Source of the DNA: Ectothiorhodospira mobilis
GTDB taxonomy: Bacteria > Pseudomonadota > Gammaproteobacteria > Ectothiorhodospirales > Ectothiorhodospiraceae
Assembly (NCBI RefSeq): GCF_900114895.1
Contig: NZ_FOUO01000011.1
Span: 1 to 64,000 of the forward strand
Length of the DNA: 64,000 nucleotides
Direction of reading: 5' to 3'
In this document: positions 17,941 through 25,675 of the stretch, in pieces
How the letters are laid out: the number at the start of each line of letters is the position of its first letter
Numbering within the stretch: position 1 is the first letter of the stretch
The notes under the pieces: generated by a model
The model's database searches: none
Seen by the model: the letters and a program-made list of their open reading frames with translations, nothing else
What the model was told of the DNA's origin: nothing
Translations under genes and position numbers: made by a program

Positions 17941-18555
17941 ATGAAGTCGATACAACCGATCCCTTTCCGTCCCCTGGCCACCGCCTGCGCCCTGGTGGCG
18001 CTGCTGGCGGTCTCCCCCTTGGCCACGGCCCAGTATCAGGGGCAGGGCCAGATGGGGCAGGGCGGAGGCCCCGGCCAGCAGGGCATGGGCCCCTCCGGCG
18101 GCCGTGGCCAGGGCAACATGGGGCAGGGCATGGCGCAGCTGGAGGAGGACCTGGATCTCACCCGTGAGCAGCGCCCCCTGTGGGAAGCATTCATGGGGCA
18201 CCTGGGGCCGCGTATGCCTGCAGAGCAGCGGGACATGCGCCGCCAGGCCATGGGGGAGACCGGTTTCCTGACCCGCATGCGCAACCGGGCCGCCATGGCC
18301 GAGGCCCGGGCGGAGGAGGCGCGGGAGGCCCGGGACGCGGCGGAGCGCCTCTATGAGGCCCTCACCCCGCAGCAGCGCCGGATCCTGGATGAGGCCCCCA
18401 CCCCCTGGGAGCGCATGAACGGCGGTGGCGATGCCGGTGCCCCCGGCCAGGGCCGCGGCCCCGGTGGCGGCAACGCGGACCGCAGGGGGCCGCCGCAGGA
18501 TCGTGTCCCGGGACAGGGGCAAGGTCCGCGCTGGCAGGAGGATGATGCGCAGTAG
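17941..18555 (+). CDS. periplasmic LTxxQ-motif protein (Spy/CpxP-like)
   Basis: A 204-residue exported protein: an N-terminal signal peptide ends near ATAQYQ, followed by a low-complexity Gly/Gln stretch (about residues 30-65). A helical core contains two LTxxQ-type motifs, DLTREQRPLWEAF and ALTPQQRRILDE, typical of the Spy/CpxP family of periplasmic chaperones and metal-stress proteins. The C-terminal ~45 residues are again Gly/Pro/Arg-rich and probably disordered. The Gly/Gln tails on both sides are unusual for Spy. GGAGG lies 6 bases before ATG 17941. Function beyond the family is unknown. Confidence 0.75.
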   Translation: MKSIQPIPFRPLATACALVALLAVSPLATAQYQGQGQMGQGGGPGQQGMGPSGGRGQGNMGQGMAQLEEDLDLTREQRPLWEAFMGHLGPRMPAEQRDMRRQAMGETGFLTRMRNRAAMAEARAEEAREARDAAERLYEALTPQQRRILDEAPTPWERMNGGGDAGAPGQGRGPGGGNADRRGPPQDRVPGQGQGPRWQEDDAQ

Positions 18556-18650
18556 TCCCTCCGCCCGCACCGGGGGGGATCCCCGGTGCGGGAACCCCCG
18601 CACACCCTGCCCATCCCGCCCATCCCGTTTCCCGAGGTGACCCGCATCCC

Positions 18651-19019
18651 ATGCCCCGTCGAGCAAGCGCCTCCCTGGCGGATACCATCCTCTCCTATCT
18701 CCTCGCCCCCTGGTGCCTGCGCGCCATGCCCCGGGCCACCCCGGAGCAGCGCTTGGCCCGGGCCGTCTGGTGCCGGGACCATTGCGCCACCTTCGCCGGG
18801 CGCTGGATCCTCGTCGCCTTCGGCCTGTGGCTGGTGCAGATCTCCCCCCTGGGGTTCCTCTTCGTCTGGGGTCCGGTGCCGGTGCTGGCCCTGCTGTTCC
18901 CCCTGGCCTTCATCCTGGGCATCGCTCACCTGGTGGCCCAGATCGTCGCCCAGAAGCGGGCCGGTCCGCCCCCCATCGACCCGCCGGTGGAGCGGGACGA
19001 GGAGCGGCACCGGGACTGA
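18651..19019 (+). CDS. small membrane protein
   Basis: A 122-residue protein of unknown family. It has a basic N-terminus, two closely spaced hydrophobic helices (about residues 48-68, WILVAFGLWLVQISPLGFLF, and 72-100) and a charged Pro-rich C-terminal tail, so it is an inner-membrane hairpin. No catalytic motif is visible. It lies between the LTxxQ protein and the convergent telA-like gene. The start is not certain because ribosome-site signals are weak. Confidence 0.55.
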   Translation: MPRRASASLADTILSYLLAPWCLRAMPRATPEQRLARAVWCRDHCATFAGRWILVAFGLWLVQISPLGFLFVWGPVPVLALLFPLAFILGIAHLVAQIVAQKRAGPPPIDPPVERDEERHRD

Positions 19020-19082
19020 TCCCCGGTGGCCCGGGACGGTCCCCCCTCGTCCCCGTCTACCGGTTTGGCTTGAGGGAGGAAC

Positions 19083-20264
19083 TTACACCGGCGGGTCCGC
19101 CTGCGCGGCGCTGCCCCGGTCCATGCGCCGGATGGCCTGGGTGCCCTCCGAGGCCAGGTGGTCGAGCCGGTCGATCTGGGCATCCAGACGGGGCAGGGCC
19201 TCGCGGCGGTAGCGGGACACCTCGTCGATGGCCCCTACCACGTCCGCGAAGGCCTGTTCCAGTTTCTCCATGTCCAGCACCGTGGAGGCCGCCCGGTTCT
19301 GGATCTCCACCCCCTGGCCGCGCAGGGCCTGGGCGGTGCCGGCGATGAGGTCGGAGGTGGTGGTGTTCAGGGCCTCCACCCGGTCCAGCACCAGGCGCTG
19401 ATTGGCCAGGGCCAGGGCCACGGTCACCGCCACGTTGAGGGCGGAGACGGTGACGTTGATGGCCCGGTCCACGCCGCGCATGAGCTCGCGGTTGTTGCGG
19501 ATCACCACCTCCAGGGCCAGGATCCCCTGCTGGCTCACGGTGAGCTGCTGCTGCAGGTCCACGATGCGCTGGCGCAGGGGGAAGAGCAGTTCCTCCTGGA
19601 TAAAGCGCTTCTGCGGGTCCCCGTCGTCCCGTTCCGCGGCCTTCTGGGTCAGGCGCCGGTCGATGAGCCGCCCCAGGGCCACCTGGCGGCGGAGCTGTTC
19701 CAGGCTCTCGCGCAGGGATTGCTGATCGTCCGCCAGGGTGAGGTTGTCCCGGTGCAGCATGTCCCGCCCCGCCTCCAGGTCCTTGAGGATGTGATCCAGG
19801 GCCTCCTGGGCGGTCTCGAACTTGTGGAAGTAGCGCTTGATGGGGGAGGCCATCCCCGGCAGCCGGGACAGCAGACCGGCCAGACCGCGGCCCTGGAGGT
19901 TATGCCGTTTCGGGTCCAGGGCCTCCATGCGTTCCCGCAGCGCCAGCAGGGTCCGGGCCACCGGTCCCCCCTCGTCCCCCTGGTGCGCCAGCTTGCGCAG
20001 GGGGGTCTTGAGCATCTCGCTGCGGTGGGCCGCCTGGCGCTGCACGTCCAGCCCCATCTCGTCCACCGCCTGGCGCTGGCGCGGATCCCCCTCTCCCGCT
20101 GCCAGGACCTGTTCCAGGAAACTTTCCGCCCGCTGCACCAGTTCCGGGTCGTCCTCCACGCCCCCGGGATCACTCTCATCCTTCACCTGGGATTCGATCT
20201 CCTGGGCCGGGGGCAGGGAGAGGTTGAGGGCATCCCCCCCGGTATCGTCCCGCTCTGTACTCAT
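19083..20264 (-). CDS. TelA-family toxic anion resistance protein
   Basis: A 393-residue soluble, largely helical protein of the TelA/KlaA family (tellurite and other toxic-anion or envelope-stress tolerance; mechanism not settled). Family blocks are KRYFHKFETAQEALDHILKDLEAGRDML, LTVSQQGILALEVVIRNNREL and the C-terminal SDLIAGTAQALRGQGVEIQNRAASTVLDMEKLEQAF. The upstream gene on the same strand (20344-21279) is the kind of membrane partner often found with TelA, separated by 79 bp. Start ATG 20264 agrees with the acidic N-terminus seen in the family. Confidence 0.88.
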   Translation of the reverse strand: MSTERDDTGGDALNLSLPPAQEIESQVKDESDPGGVEDDPELVQRAESFLEQVLAAGEGDPRQRQAVDEMGLDVQRQAAHRSEMLKTPLRKLAHQGDEGGPVARTLLALRERMEALDPKRHNLQGRGLAGLLSRLPGMASPIKRYFHKFETAQEALDHILKDLEAGRDMLHRDNLTLADDQQSLRESLEQLRRQVALGRLIDRRLTQKAAERDDGDPQKRFIQEELLFPLRQRIVDLQQQLTVSQQGILALEVVIRNNRELMRGVDRAINVTVSALNVAVTVALALANQRLVLDRVEALNTTTSDLIAGTAQALRGQGVEIQNRAASTVLDMEKLEQAFADVVGAIDEVSRYRREALPRLDAQIDRLDHLASEGTQAIRRMDRGSAAQADPPV

Positions 20265-20343
20265 GGATCACCTCGTGCACAGGGCCGGCCCAAGGCCGGC
20301 TGGAAAATGAACGGCGGACCGCCCCCAAGGTCGCGGGCGGCGC

Positions 20344-21279
20344 TCAGGAGGAACGGTCGTAGCGGTGGGCCTGATCCACGAAGCGGCGCAGGTCCTCCAG
20401 GGCCTGTTCCGCCGCCACCCCGGCCCGGGGGCGCTGGGTGTTCAGCGCCGACACCGTCACCGCGGCATCGTCCAGGGCGGTGAGGGCGGCCTCGTTGCGG
20501 GCCTTCAATTCCCGCAAACGGGCCTCCGTGGTCTCCACCAGTTCCATGCGCCGCTCCAGGGCGCGGCGTTCCTCATCGGCCAGGGCCGGCTGCGCCAGGC
20601 GGCGGCGGACCTCCTGGGGGTCCACCCCCAGGAGTCCCCGGGCCACCGAGGCCATGGTATTGAGCTGATCCACGGCGGACCAGGCCACCTCGGCCACCAG
20701 CTTGCGGGAGCGCTCGTGGGTCAGTTCCCGGGGGTCGAACTTGCCGTCCAGGAGGCGGTTGACATGGCCGTAGCGGGTGTAGAGCCGGTCCGCCTGGGGG
20801 GCCAGATCCGGGCGGCGGGCCTGCAGCAGCCGCCCCTTGGCCTCGCACAGGGCCCGCACCAGATCGTCGGCGTCCACCGGGGGGCGCTGTGGGTCCAGCA
20901 CCGCCAGGCCCGCCTCCCGGGCCTTCTGTTCCTGTTCCGCGCGGCGCTGCTCGGCGGCGGCGCGGGCCCGGGCCGCCTGGCGCTGCCGCGCCCGGTGTAC
21001 CCGCCAGCGGCGCCAGGCCCGTTCCGCCGGGATTTCCACGGAAATGGCGAGCAGACCGGCGATCCAGCCTCCCAGGGAGGCCCCGAAACCGCCCCACAGG
21101 GAGGTGAGCCAGAGCACGAAGGCGAGGAAGGGAAACAGCAGCCAGTAACGCAGCAGCACCTGCCAGCGGCGCGGGGGATCGGTGGGCAGGGCCCAGCGCG
21201 GCTCCATCAGCCCCAGGATCAGCCAGGGCAGGCAGGAGAGGAAGAGCCCGTAGGCGAAGCCTTGCAGGAATGGGAACAT
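20344..21279 (-). CDS. membrane-anchored coiled-coil protein, TelA partner
   Basis: A 311-residue protein: two or three N-terminal membrane helices (about residues 1-25, 40-62 and 65-80), then a long Arg/Ala/Gln coiled coil (QRQAARARAAAEQRRAEQEQ) and a helical C-terminal domain (KLVAEVAWSAVDQLNTMASVARGLL). It has no enzymatic motif I can name. Being encoded just upstream of the TelA homologue, it may anchor TelA to the membrane; this is inferred from position. Start ATG 21279 is the first codon at the divergent boundary with the cyclase gene. Confidence 0.6.
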   Translation of the reverse strand: MFPFLQGFAYGLFLSCLPWLILGLMEPRWALPTDPPRRWQVLLRYWLLFPFLAFVLWLTSLWGGFGASLGGWIAGLLAISVEIPAERAWRRWRVHRARQRQAARARAAAEQRRAEQEQKAREAGLAVLDPQRPPVDADDLVRALCEAKGRLLQARRPDLAPQADRLYTRYGHVNRLLDGKFDPRELTHERSRKLVAEVAWSAVDQLNTMASVARGLLGVDPQEVRRRLAQPALADEERRALERRMELVETTEARLRELKARNEAALTALDDAAVTVSALNTQRPRAGVAAEQALEDLRRFVDQAHRYDRSS

Positions 21280-21340
21280 GAAGGGGAGTGTACCGAATCC
21301 ATCCCTTCTGGCCAGGGGAGAGATCCACTATCATTCCAGA

Positions 21341-22630
21341 ATGAGTCCGAATGATCCCACATCCATCCCCTCGCCGGCCCCGGGGCTGCCCATGGACGGG
21401 TTGCTTCAGGCCGCCGTGGAGCAGTCCTTCAACGCCGTGGTGATCACCACGGCGGACCTGGAGCCCCCGGGGCCGCGTATCGTCTACGTCAACCCCGCCT
21501 TCGTGCGCATGACGGGCTATGCCGCCGAGGAGCTGTACGGCCGCAATCCGCGCCTCCTGCAGGGGCCCCGTACCCAGCCCCAGACCATCCAGCGCCTGCG
21601 CGAGTGCCTGCGGGAGGGGCGCTATTTCCAGGGCAGCACCGTGAATTACCGCAAGGATGGCAGTTCCTACTACGTGGAGTGGAACATCTCCCCGGTGCGC
21701 GATGAGAACGGGCAGGTGGCCTATTTCGTCTCGGTGCAGCGGGACATCTCCGAGCAGGTGGCGGCCGAGGACCGCTACGATCTCATGGCCTCGGCCCTGG
21801 AGGTGAACTCCGATCAGGTGGTGATGACCGATTGGGAGGGGCGCATCGTCTATGCCAATCCCGCCTTCGAGGCGCGCACGGGCTACGACCGCGAGGAGGT
21901 CCTGGGGAAGAACCCCCGCCTGCTCCAGTCCGGACACCACGACCAAGAGTTCTACCGCGAGCTTTGGACCACCGTGAAGGGGGGGGGCCCTTTTCGCGCC
22001 ACCTTCGTCAACCACGCCAGGGACGGCTCCCTCTTCCACCTGGAGCAGACCATCACCCCGGTGCGCAACCGTCTGGGGGAGATCACCCACTTCCTGAGCA
22101 TCGGCAAGGACATCAGCGAGCGGGTGCACATGGAGCAGGCCCTGCGCCGCATGGCCACCATGGACCTGCTCACCGGCCTTCCCAACCGCAGCTTCGGCGA
22201 GCAGATCCTGGAGCGGGAATGGAACCGGGCCTGCCGCTATGGCGAGATCTTCAGCGTCATCATGGCGGATATCGATCACTTCAAGGCAATCAACGATCAT
22301 TATGGCCATGGGGTGGGGGATCAGATCCTCACCCGGGTGGGTCAGCAGTTGCGTACACTCACCCGGGATTCGGACTTCGCCATCCGCTGGGGCGGCGAAG
22401 AGTTCCTCATCCTGGTGCCCAAGGCCGACGCCAAGGCCGCCTGCGGACTGGCCGAACGCATCCGCGCCGGGGTGGCCGGTGAGAGCCATGACCGGGTGGG
22501 GCGGATCACCTTGAGCCTGGGGGTGGCCGGGTACCGGGAGAGGGATTCCCGCAAGCGCCTGTTGCGGCGGGCGGATGACGCCCTCTATCGGGCCAAGGAA
22601 GGCGGCCGCAACCGTATCGAGTGCGGCTGA
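21341..22630 (+). CDS. LOV-like/PAS diguanylate cyclase
   Basis: A cytoplasmic sensor that makes cyclic di-GMP. First PAS domain about residues 15-130: the sequence follows the LOV pattern (YVNPAFVRMTGYAAEELYGRNPRLLQG), but the flavin-adduct cysteine of NCRFLQ is Pro here. Second PAS about 135-260. GGDEF domain about 265-429 with MDLLTGLPNR, DIDHFKAINDHYGHGVGD and the active site RWGGEEF. The product-inhibition I-site RDSD lies five residues before GGEEF, so feedback inhibition is expected. ATG 21341 was chosen as it clears the divergent gene; ATG 21278 is in frame but would overlap it. Ribosome site weak. Confidence 0.88.
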   Translation: MSPNDPTSIPSPAPGLPMDGLLQAAVEQSFNAVVITTADLEPPGPRIVYVNPAFVRMTGYAAEELYGRNPRLLQGPRTQPQTIQRLRECLREGRYFQGSTVNYRKDGSSYYVEWNISPVRDENGQVAYFVSVQRDISEQVAAEDRYDLMASALEVNSDQVVMTDWEGRIVYANPAFEARTGYDREEVLGKNPRLLQSGHHDQEFYRELWTTVKGGGPFRATFVNHARDGSLFHLEQTITPVRNRLGEITHFLSIGKDISERVHMEQALRRMATMDLLTGLPNRSFGEQILEREWNRACRYGEIFSVIMADIDHFKAINDHYGHGVGDQILTRVGQQLRTLTRDSDFAIRWGGEEFLILVPKADAKAACGLAERIRAGVAGESHDRVGRITLSLGVAGYRERDSRKRLLRRADDALYRAKEGGRNRIECG

Positions 22631-22719
22631 GCAGGGGCCGGTTTCCCGCCGCCCCGCATCCCCGTTAGACTCCGGAACCAGTCAGCGTCCCATCCATTGC
22701 ACATACAAGGAGGCCACCC

Positions 22720-23199
22720 ATGGGGTTTGCACTGTCCGATATGCAGGTTGAGAGTCCGGCCTTCGCCGACGGCGCGGCCATCCCCGCGCGCCATACCGGC
22801 GAGGGGGAGGATGTCTCCCCGGCGCTGGCCTGGTCCGGGGCGCCGGCGGGCACCCGCAGCTTCGCCGTGATCTGCCACGATCCCGACGCCCCGCTGGTCT
22901 CCCCCCGGGGCACCTACGGTTTCGTGCACTGGGTGCTCTACAACATCCCTGCCACGGTGCAGGAACTGCCGGAAGGGGTGCAGGGTTACACCGCCGGAGG
23001 CACCGACTTCGGCCGCACCGGCTACGGCGGCCCCATGCCCCCCCAGGGCCATGGCACACACCGCTACTACTTCTGGGTGCTGGCCCTGGACCGGGAGCCG
23101 GATCTGCCCGAGGGTCTGGGCCTTTGGGAACTGCTGGAGCAGGTGGAGCCCGCCATCCTGGGCATGAACCGCCTCACCGGGGTCTACCGCCGCGACTGA
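22720..23199 (+). CDS. YbhB/YbcL (PEBP) family protein
   Basis: A 159-residue cytoplasmic member of the phosphatidylethanolamine-binding / Raf-kinase-inhibitor-like family. Conserved ligand-pocket motifs are visible: GEGEDVSPALAWSGAP, AVICHDPDAPL, FVHWVLYNIP and the HRYYFWVLALD strand. Bacterial function is not established. Start ATG 22720 is preceded by AAGGAGG at 22709-22715. A strong terminator follows the stop, so the gene closes its unit. Confidence 0.9.
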   Translation: MGFALSDMQVESPAFADGAAIPARHTGEGEDVSPALAWSGAPAGTRSFAVICHDPDAPLVSPRGTYGFVHWVLYNIPATVQELPEGVQGYTAGGTDFGRTGYGGPMPPQGHGTHRYYFWVLALDREPDLPEGLGLWELLEQVEPAILGMNRLTGVYRRD

Positions 23200-23224
23200 G
23201 GCCGCCAGCTGTCGCTGGGCATAC

Positions 23225-23262
23225 AAAAAGGGGCGCCCCGGATCTGCCGGGGCGCCCCTTTT
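23225..23262. terminator. intrinsic terminator, usable from both sides
   Basis: A perfect 12-bp stem GGGGCGCCCCGG/CCGGGGCGCCCC with a 5-nt loop has an A-run on its left and TTTT on its right. It serves the YbhB-like gene on plus and the DsrE-like gene on minus, which converge here. Confidence 0.92.
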
Positions 23263-23290
23263 GCATGGGGATCGAACGCGCCGCGTGGCG

Positions 23291-23728
23291 TTAGAAGCTC
23301 AGGAAACGCACGTCCTCGTCGATCATGTACTCGCCCATCTCCTGGGGCGTGGCGGCTCCCACGCCGTCGATGAGATCGTCCTGGGTGAAGTCGCTGTTGG
23401 GCAGGAACAGGGCGCAGACATCCACCTGGGCGCCGCCCTTCATCACCTTCTGCATGATCTGCTGGGCGTTGGCGTCGGGGCCCTTGAAGGTGGGGCCTTC
23501 AAAGGCGGTGGTGCCCATTTCGCCGGCCTGGTCGCAGAGCAGGATGCGCACATCGGCGCCGCGCTGCACCAGCTGGCCGGTGAGGATCATGGCCATGGCC
23601 TGGGTCTGGGCGTCGCCCGTGGTCACCGTCACCAGCACCTTGTTGTCATCCTCCGCCTGGGCCAGAGGCATCAGGCCCAGGGCCAGCAGGGCGGTGATGG
23701 CGATGAGACCGTTCTTGAAGCGTTGCAT
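23291..23728 (-). CDS. exported DsrE-family protein
   Basis: A 145-residue protein with a signal peptide (cleavage near AQAEDD) followed by a DsrE/DsrF-like fold: VLVTVTTGDAQTQAMAMILTGQLVQRGADVRILLCDQAG. A conserved Cys is in LLCDQ and another in VDVCALFLPN. Cytoplasmic DsrE proteins relay sulfur; this one is exported, so it belongs to the periplasmic DsrE-like group whose role is unclear. ATG 23728 is preceded by AAGGAGACACC. It stands alone, convergent with the YbhB-like gene. Confidence 0.82.
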   Translation of the reverse strand: MQRFKNGLIAITALLALGLMPLAQAEDDNKVLVTVTTGDAQTQAMAMILTGQLVQRGADVRILLCDQAGEMGTTAFEGPTFKGPDANAQQIMQKVMKGGAQVDVCALFLPNSDFTQDDLIDGVGAATPQEMGEYMIDEDVRFLSF

Positions 23729-23892
23729 GGTTCGGTGTCTCCTTGTGTGGAAAGAAACATCACCATATCACCAAGTGCTGATGTATGTCTTGTGCTCCAT
23801 GCCGGCACCGGGTTCCGCCCGCCGGGCCCGTTTGGATGCGCCGCGGGAGTCTGGGAGAATCGGGGCCACACCGTCGCCGCGAGATCGTCTGT

Positions 23893-24093
23893 ATGTTCAA
23901 GTTCCTGACGCTGCTGCTGCTCCTGCTCTTTGCCTGGTGGCGTTTCCGGCGCTGGTGGCGGCTGCGCCTGGCCCGGGCCCGGGGCGAGCCGCCGCCGCCC
24001 GAGAGCGGGATACGGCCCATCACCCTCCTGAGCCTGGCCCTGCTGGGGGGTTATGGCGGCTTCCTGCTCTGGCATCTCTTCGCCCGGGGGTGA
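23893..24093 (+). CDS. 66-aa membrane protein
   Basis: A very small protein with an N-terminal hydrophobic helix (MFKFLTLLLLLLFAWW), an arginine-rich turn (RFRRWWRLRLARARGE) and a second helix (ITLLSLALLGGYGGFLLWHLF). The aromatic/Arg spacing suggests a two-helix membrane protein with a cytoplasmic loop. No family known to me. The frame is open upstream to 23785, but ATG 23893 gives the natural hydrophobic N-terminus. It ends 16 bp before the convergent GTPase gene. Confidence 0.5.
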   Translation: MFKFLTLLLLLLFAWWRFRRWWRLRLARARGEPPPPESGIRPITLLSLALLGGYGGFLLWHLFARG

Positions 24094-24109
24094 CGGACCC
24101 CCGGCCGGA

Positions 24110-25675
24110 TCAGCCTTCCCCACGCCCCCTGTGCCGGCGGCCGATCCAGTGCCGGGCCGCCCCGGCCCCGGCGCGGGCGGTCTGTACCAGCACCTGCCGC
24201 CAGGGCCCCCGCGCCCCTTGGCTCACCACCCGCAGGGCGCGGCAGCGCCGGGCCCGTTCCCCATGGGCCGCCAGCAGGGCCAGGATGGGTTCCACATCCA
24301 GTGCCGTGTCCGCCTGATCCAGGCGTGCCGGCACCAATTGTTCCACGGGGATCTTCAGGTCCGCGGCCACGGCCTCCAGGGCTTGGCGCATGGCCCGTTC
24401 CTTGGGGCGCACGGGGGTGTGGGTATCGTAGGGCGGGTCCCATTCCCGCGCCGGCGACAGGCGGTCCACGTGGCTCACCACCCCCAGCAGCGGCGGGGCG
24501 GGGCGGGCGGTGTCCCGGCCCCAGTGCTGGCGCAGGGCCTGCAGGGCGCGCCGGTCCATGGCCCGGTCGGCCCGGTGGGCGGCGCTCACCCAGAGGATGC
24601 AGTCGGCCTGGTCGGCCTGGGCCAGCAGCTGGGAGAACTCCTCGGCCCCTTCCAGGGCGGGGGTGTCGATGAGCACGGCCCCGGGCAGACCCGCCGCCTC
24701 CAGGGTATGGCCCTGGGGCAGACGGGTGGCCGGCAGCACGTCCACCCCGGCCGCCGTGCGGCCGGTGAGGGCGTTGATGAGGCTGGATTTGCCCGCCTTG
24801 CCCTGTCCCGCCACCAGGATGCGCACCGGCCCCGGGGGCACGTCCACCGGCACCCCCGGTCCCGCGGCCCGCTCCAGGGCGGCCTCGTCCAGGGCCCCTG
24901 CCTGGGCCTGCAGCCGCCCGGAATAGAGTTCGATGGCGGCGCGGCCCACTTCCTCCACCCAGATGCGGCCCCCCCGGCGGCGCAGTTCGTCCCCCGCCTC
25001 ATCCAGCAGACTGGAGAACAGGCGCTCCCGGGTCTCCGCCAGCACCGCCCCCATGGGGTTCACCAGGCGGGCGGCGCGGTACACCCAGGCCGCCCCGCGG
25101 AACCACTTCAGCCCCGTGCGGGCCGCCGGCTGCAACTCCCATAGCCGCACCAGACGGCTCACCCGGATCAGGTGGGCGCCGGGCACCCGGTCCAGCAGCA
25201 CCCGGCGCAGGCGCACGCTCACCCGCTCGGTGAGCAGCAGGGCTTCGGGCAGGGTGAAGCGCCACACCGGATGGCGATCGTCGGGATGGTAGTGGGCGGC
25301 CACCGTGGCGATGGTGCGACGGGCCACCGCCAGCAGGTCCCGGTAGCGGGTGACGATGGCCGGATCCACCTCCGCGGCCAGGGTCTGCACCTCGGCCCAG
25401 GCCGCCAGGTCCCGCTGCGACCAGTCCGCATCCGGGGGCGAGACCGCCCCCTGCGGGGGGATCTCTCCATCCCCGGCAGGGGGGGCGTCCGACCCCTGCA
25501 GCCAGCGGGACAGGCCATAGCCCGCCAGACCCAGGACCGCGCCGGCCCCCAGCCAGTACAGCAGCCACCCCTGCTGCCAGAGCCAGAGGGCCCCCAGGGG
25601 CATGAGCACCAGCAGGGGCAGCAGCAGCAGGGCCGCGGTGGCCAGCAGCGCCCCCAGGCGGCGGGTATCCCTCAC
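24110..25675 (-). CDS. membrane-linked GTPase (second of a pair)
   Basis: A 521-residue protein starting at GTG 25675, whose codon overlaps the upstream stop (GTGA). Two N-terminal membrane helices (about residues 9-60) precede a helical middle domain and a C-terminal P-loop GTPase: G1 AGQGKAGKSSLINAL, G3 VLIDTPAL, G4-like VSHVDRL. The DTPAL in place of DTPG is atypical. It forms a two-gene unit with the GTPase at 25672-26889; paired YcjX/YcjF-like or DUF697-type GTPases act at membranes under stress, but no specific role can be assigned. Translational coupling by the 4-nt overlap suggests they work together. Confidence 0.72.
   Translation of the reverse strand: MRDTRRLGALLATAALLLLPLLVLMPLGALWLWQQGWLLYWLGAGAVLGLAGYGLSRWLQGSDAPPAGDGEIPPQGAVSPPDADWSQRDLAAWAEVQTLAAEVDPAIVTRYRDLLAVARRTIATVAAHYHPDDRHPVWRFTLPEALLLTERVSVRLRRVLLDRVPGAHLIRVSRLVRLWELQPAARTGLKWFRGAAWVYRAARLVNPMGAVLAETRERLFSSLLDEAGDELRRRGGRIWVEEVGRAAIELYSGRLQAQAGALDEAALERAAGPGVPVDVPPGPVRILVAGQGKAGKSSLINALTGRTAAGVDVLPATRLPQGHTLEAAGLPGAVLIDTPALEGAEEFSQLLAQADQADCILWVSAAHRADRAMDRRALQALRQHWGRDTARPAPPLLGVVSHVDRLSPAREWDPPYDTHTPVRPKERAMRQALEAVAADLKIPVEQLVPARLDQADTALDVEPILALLAAHGERARRCRALRVVSQGARGPWRQVLVQTARAGAGAARHWIGRRHRGRGEG

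Noticed and set aside
20573-22489. 638-codon open frame on minus, spanning two genes
   Set aside because: Antisense to the diguanylate cyclase and out of frame with the TelA partner; low-complexity composition typical of shadow frames.
21341-22630. Blue-light LOV photoreceptor
   Set aside because: The essential adduct cysteine is replaced by Pro, so a photocycle is not expected.
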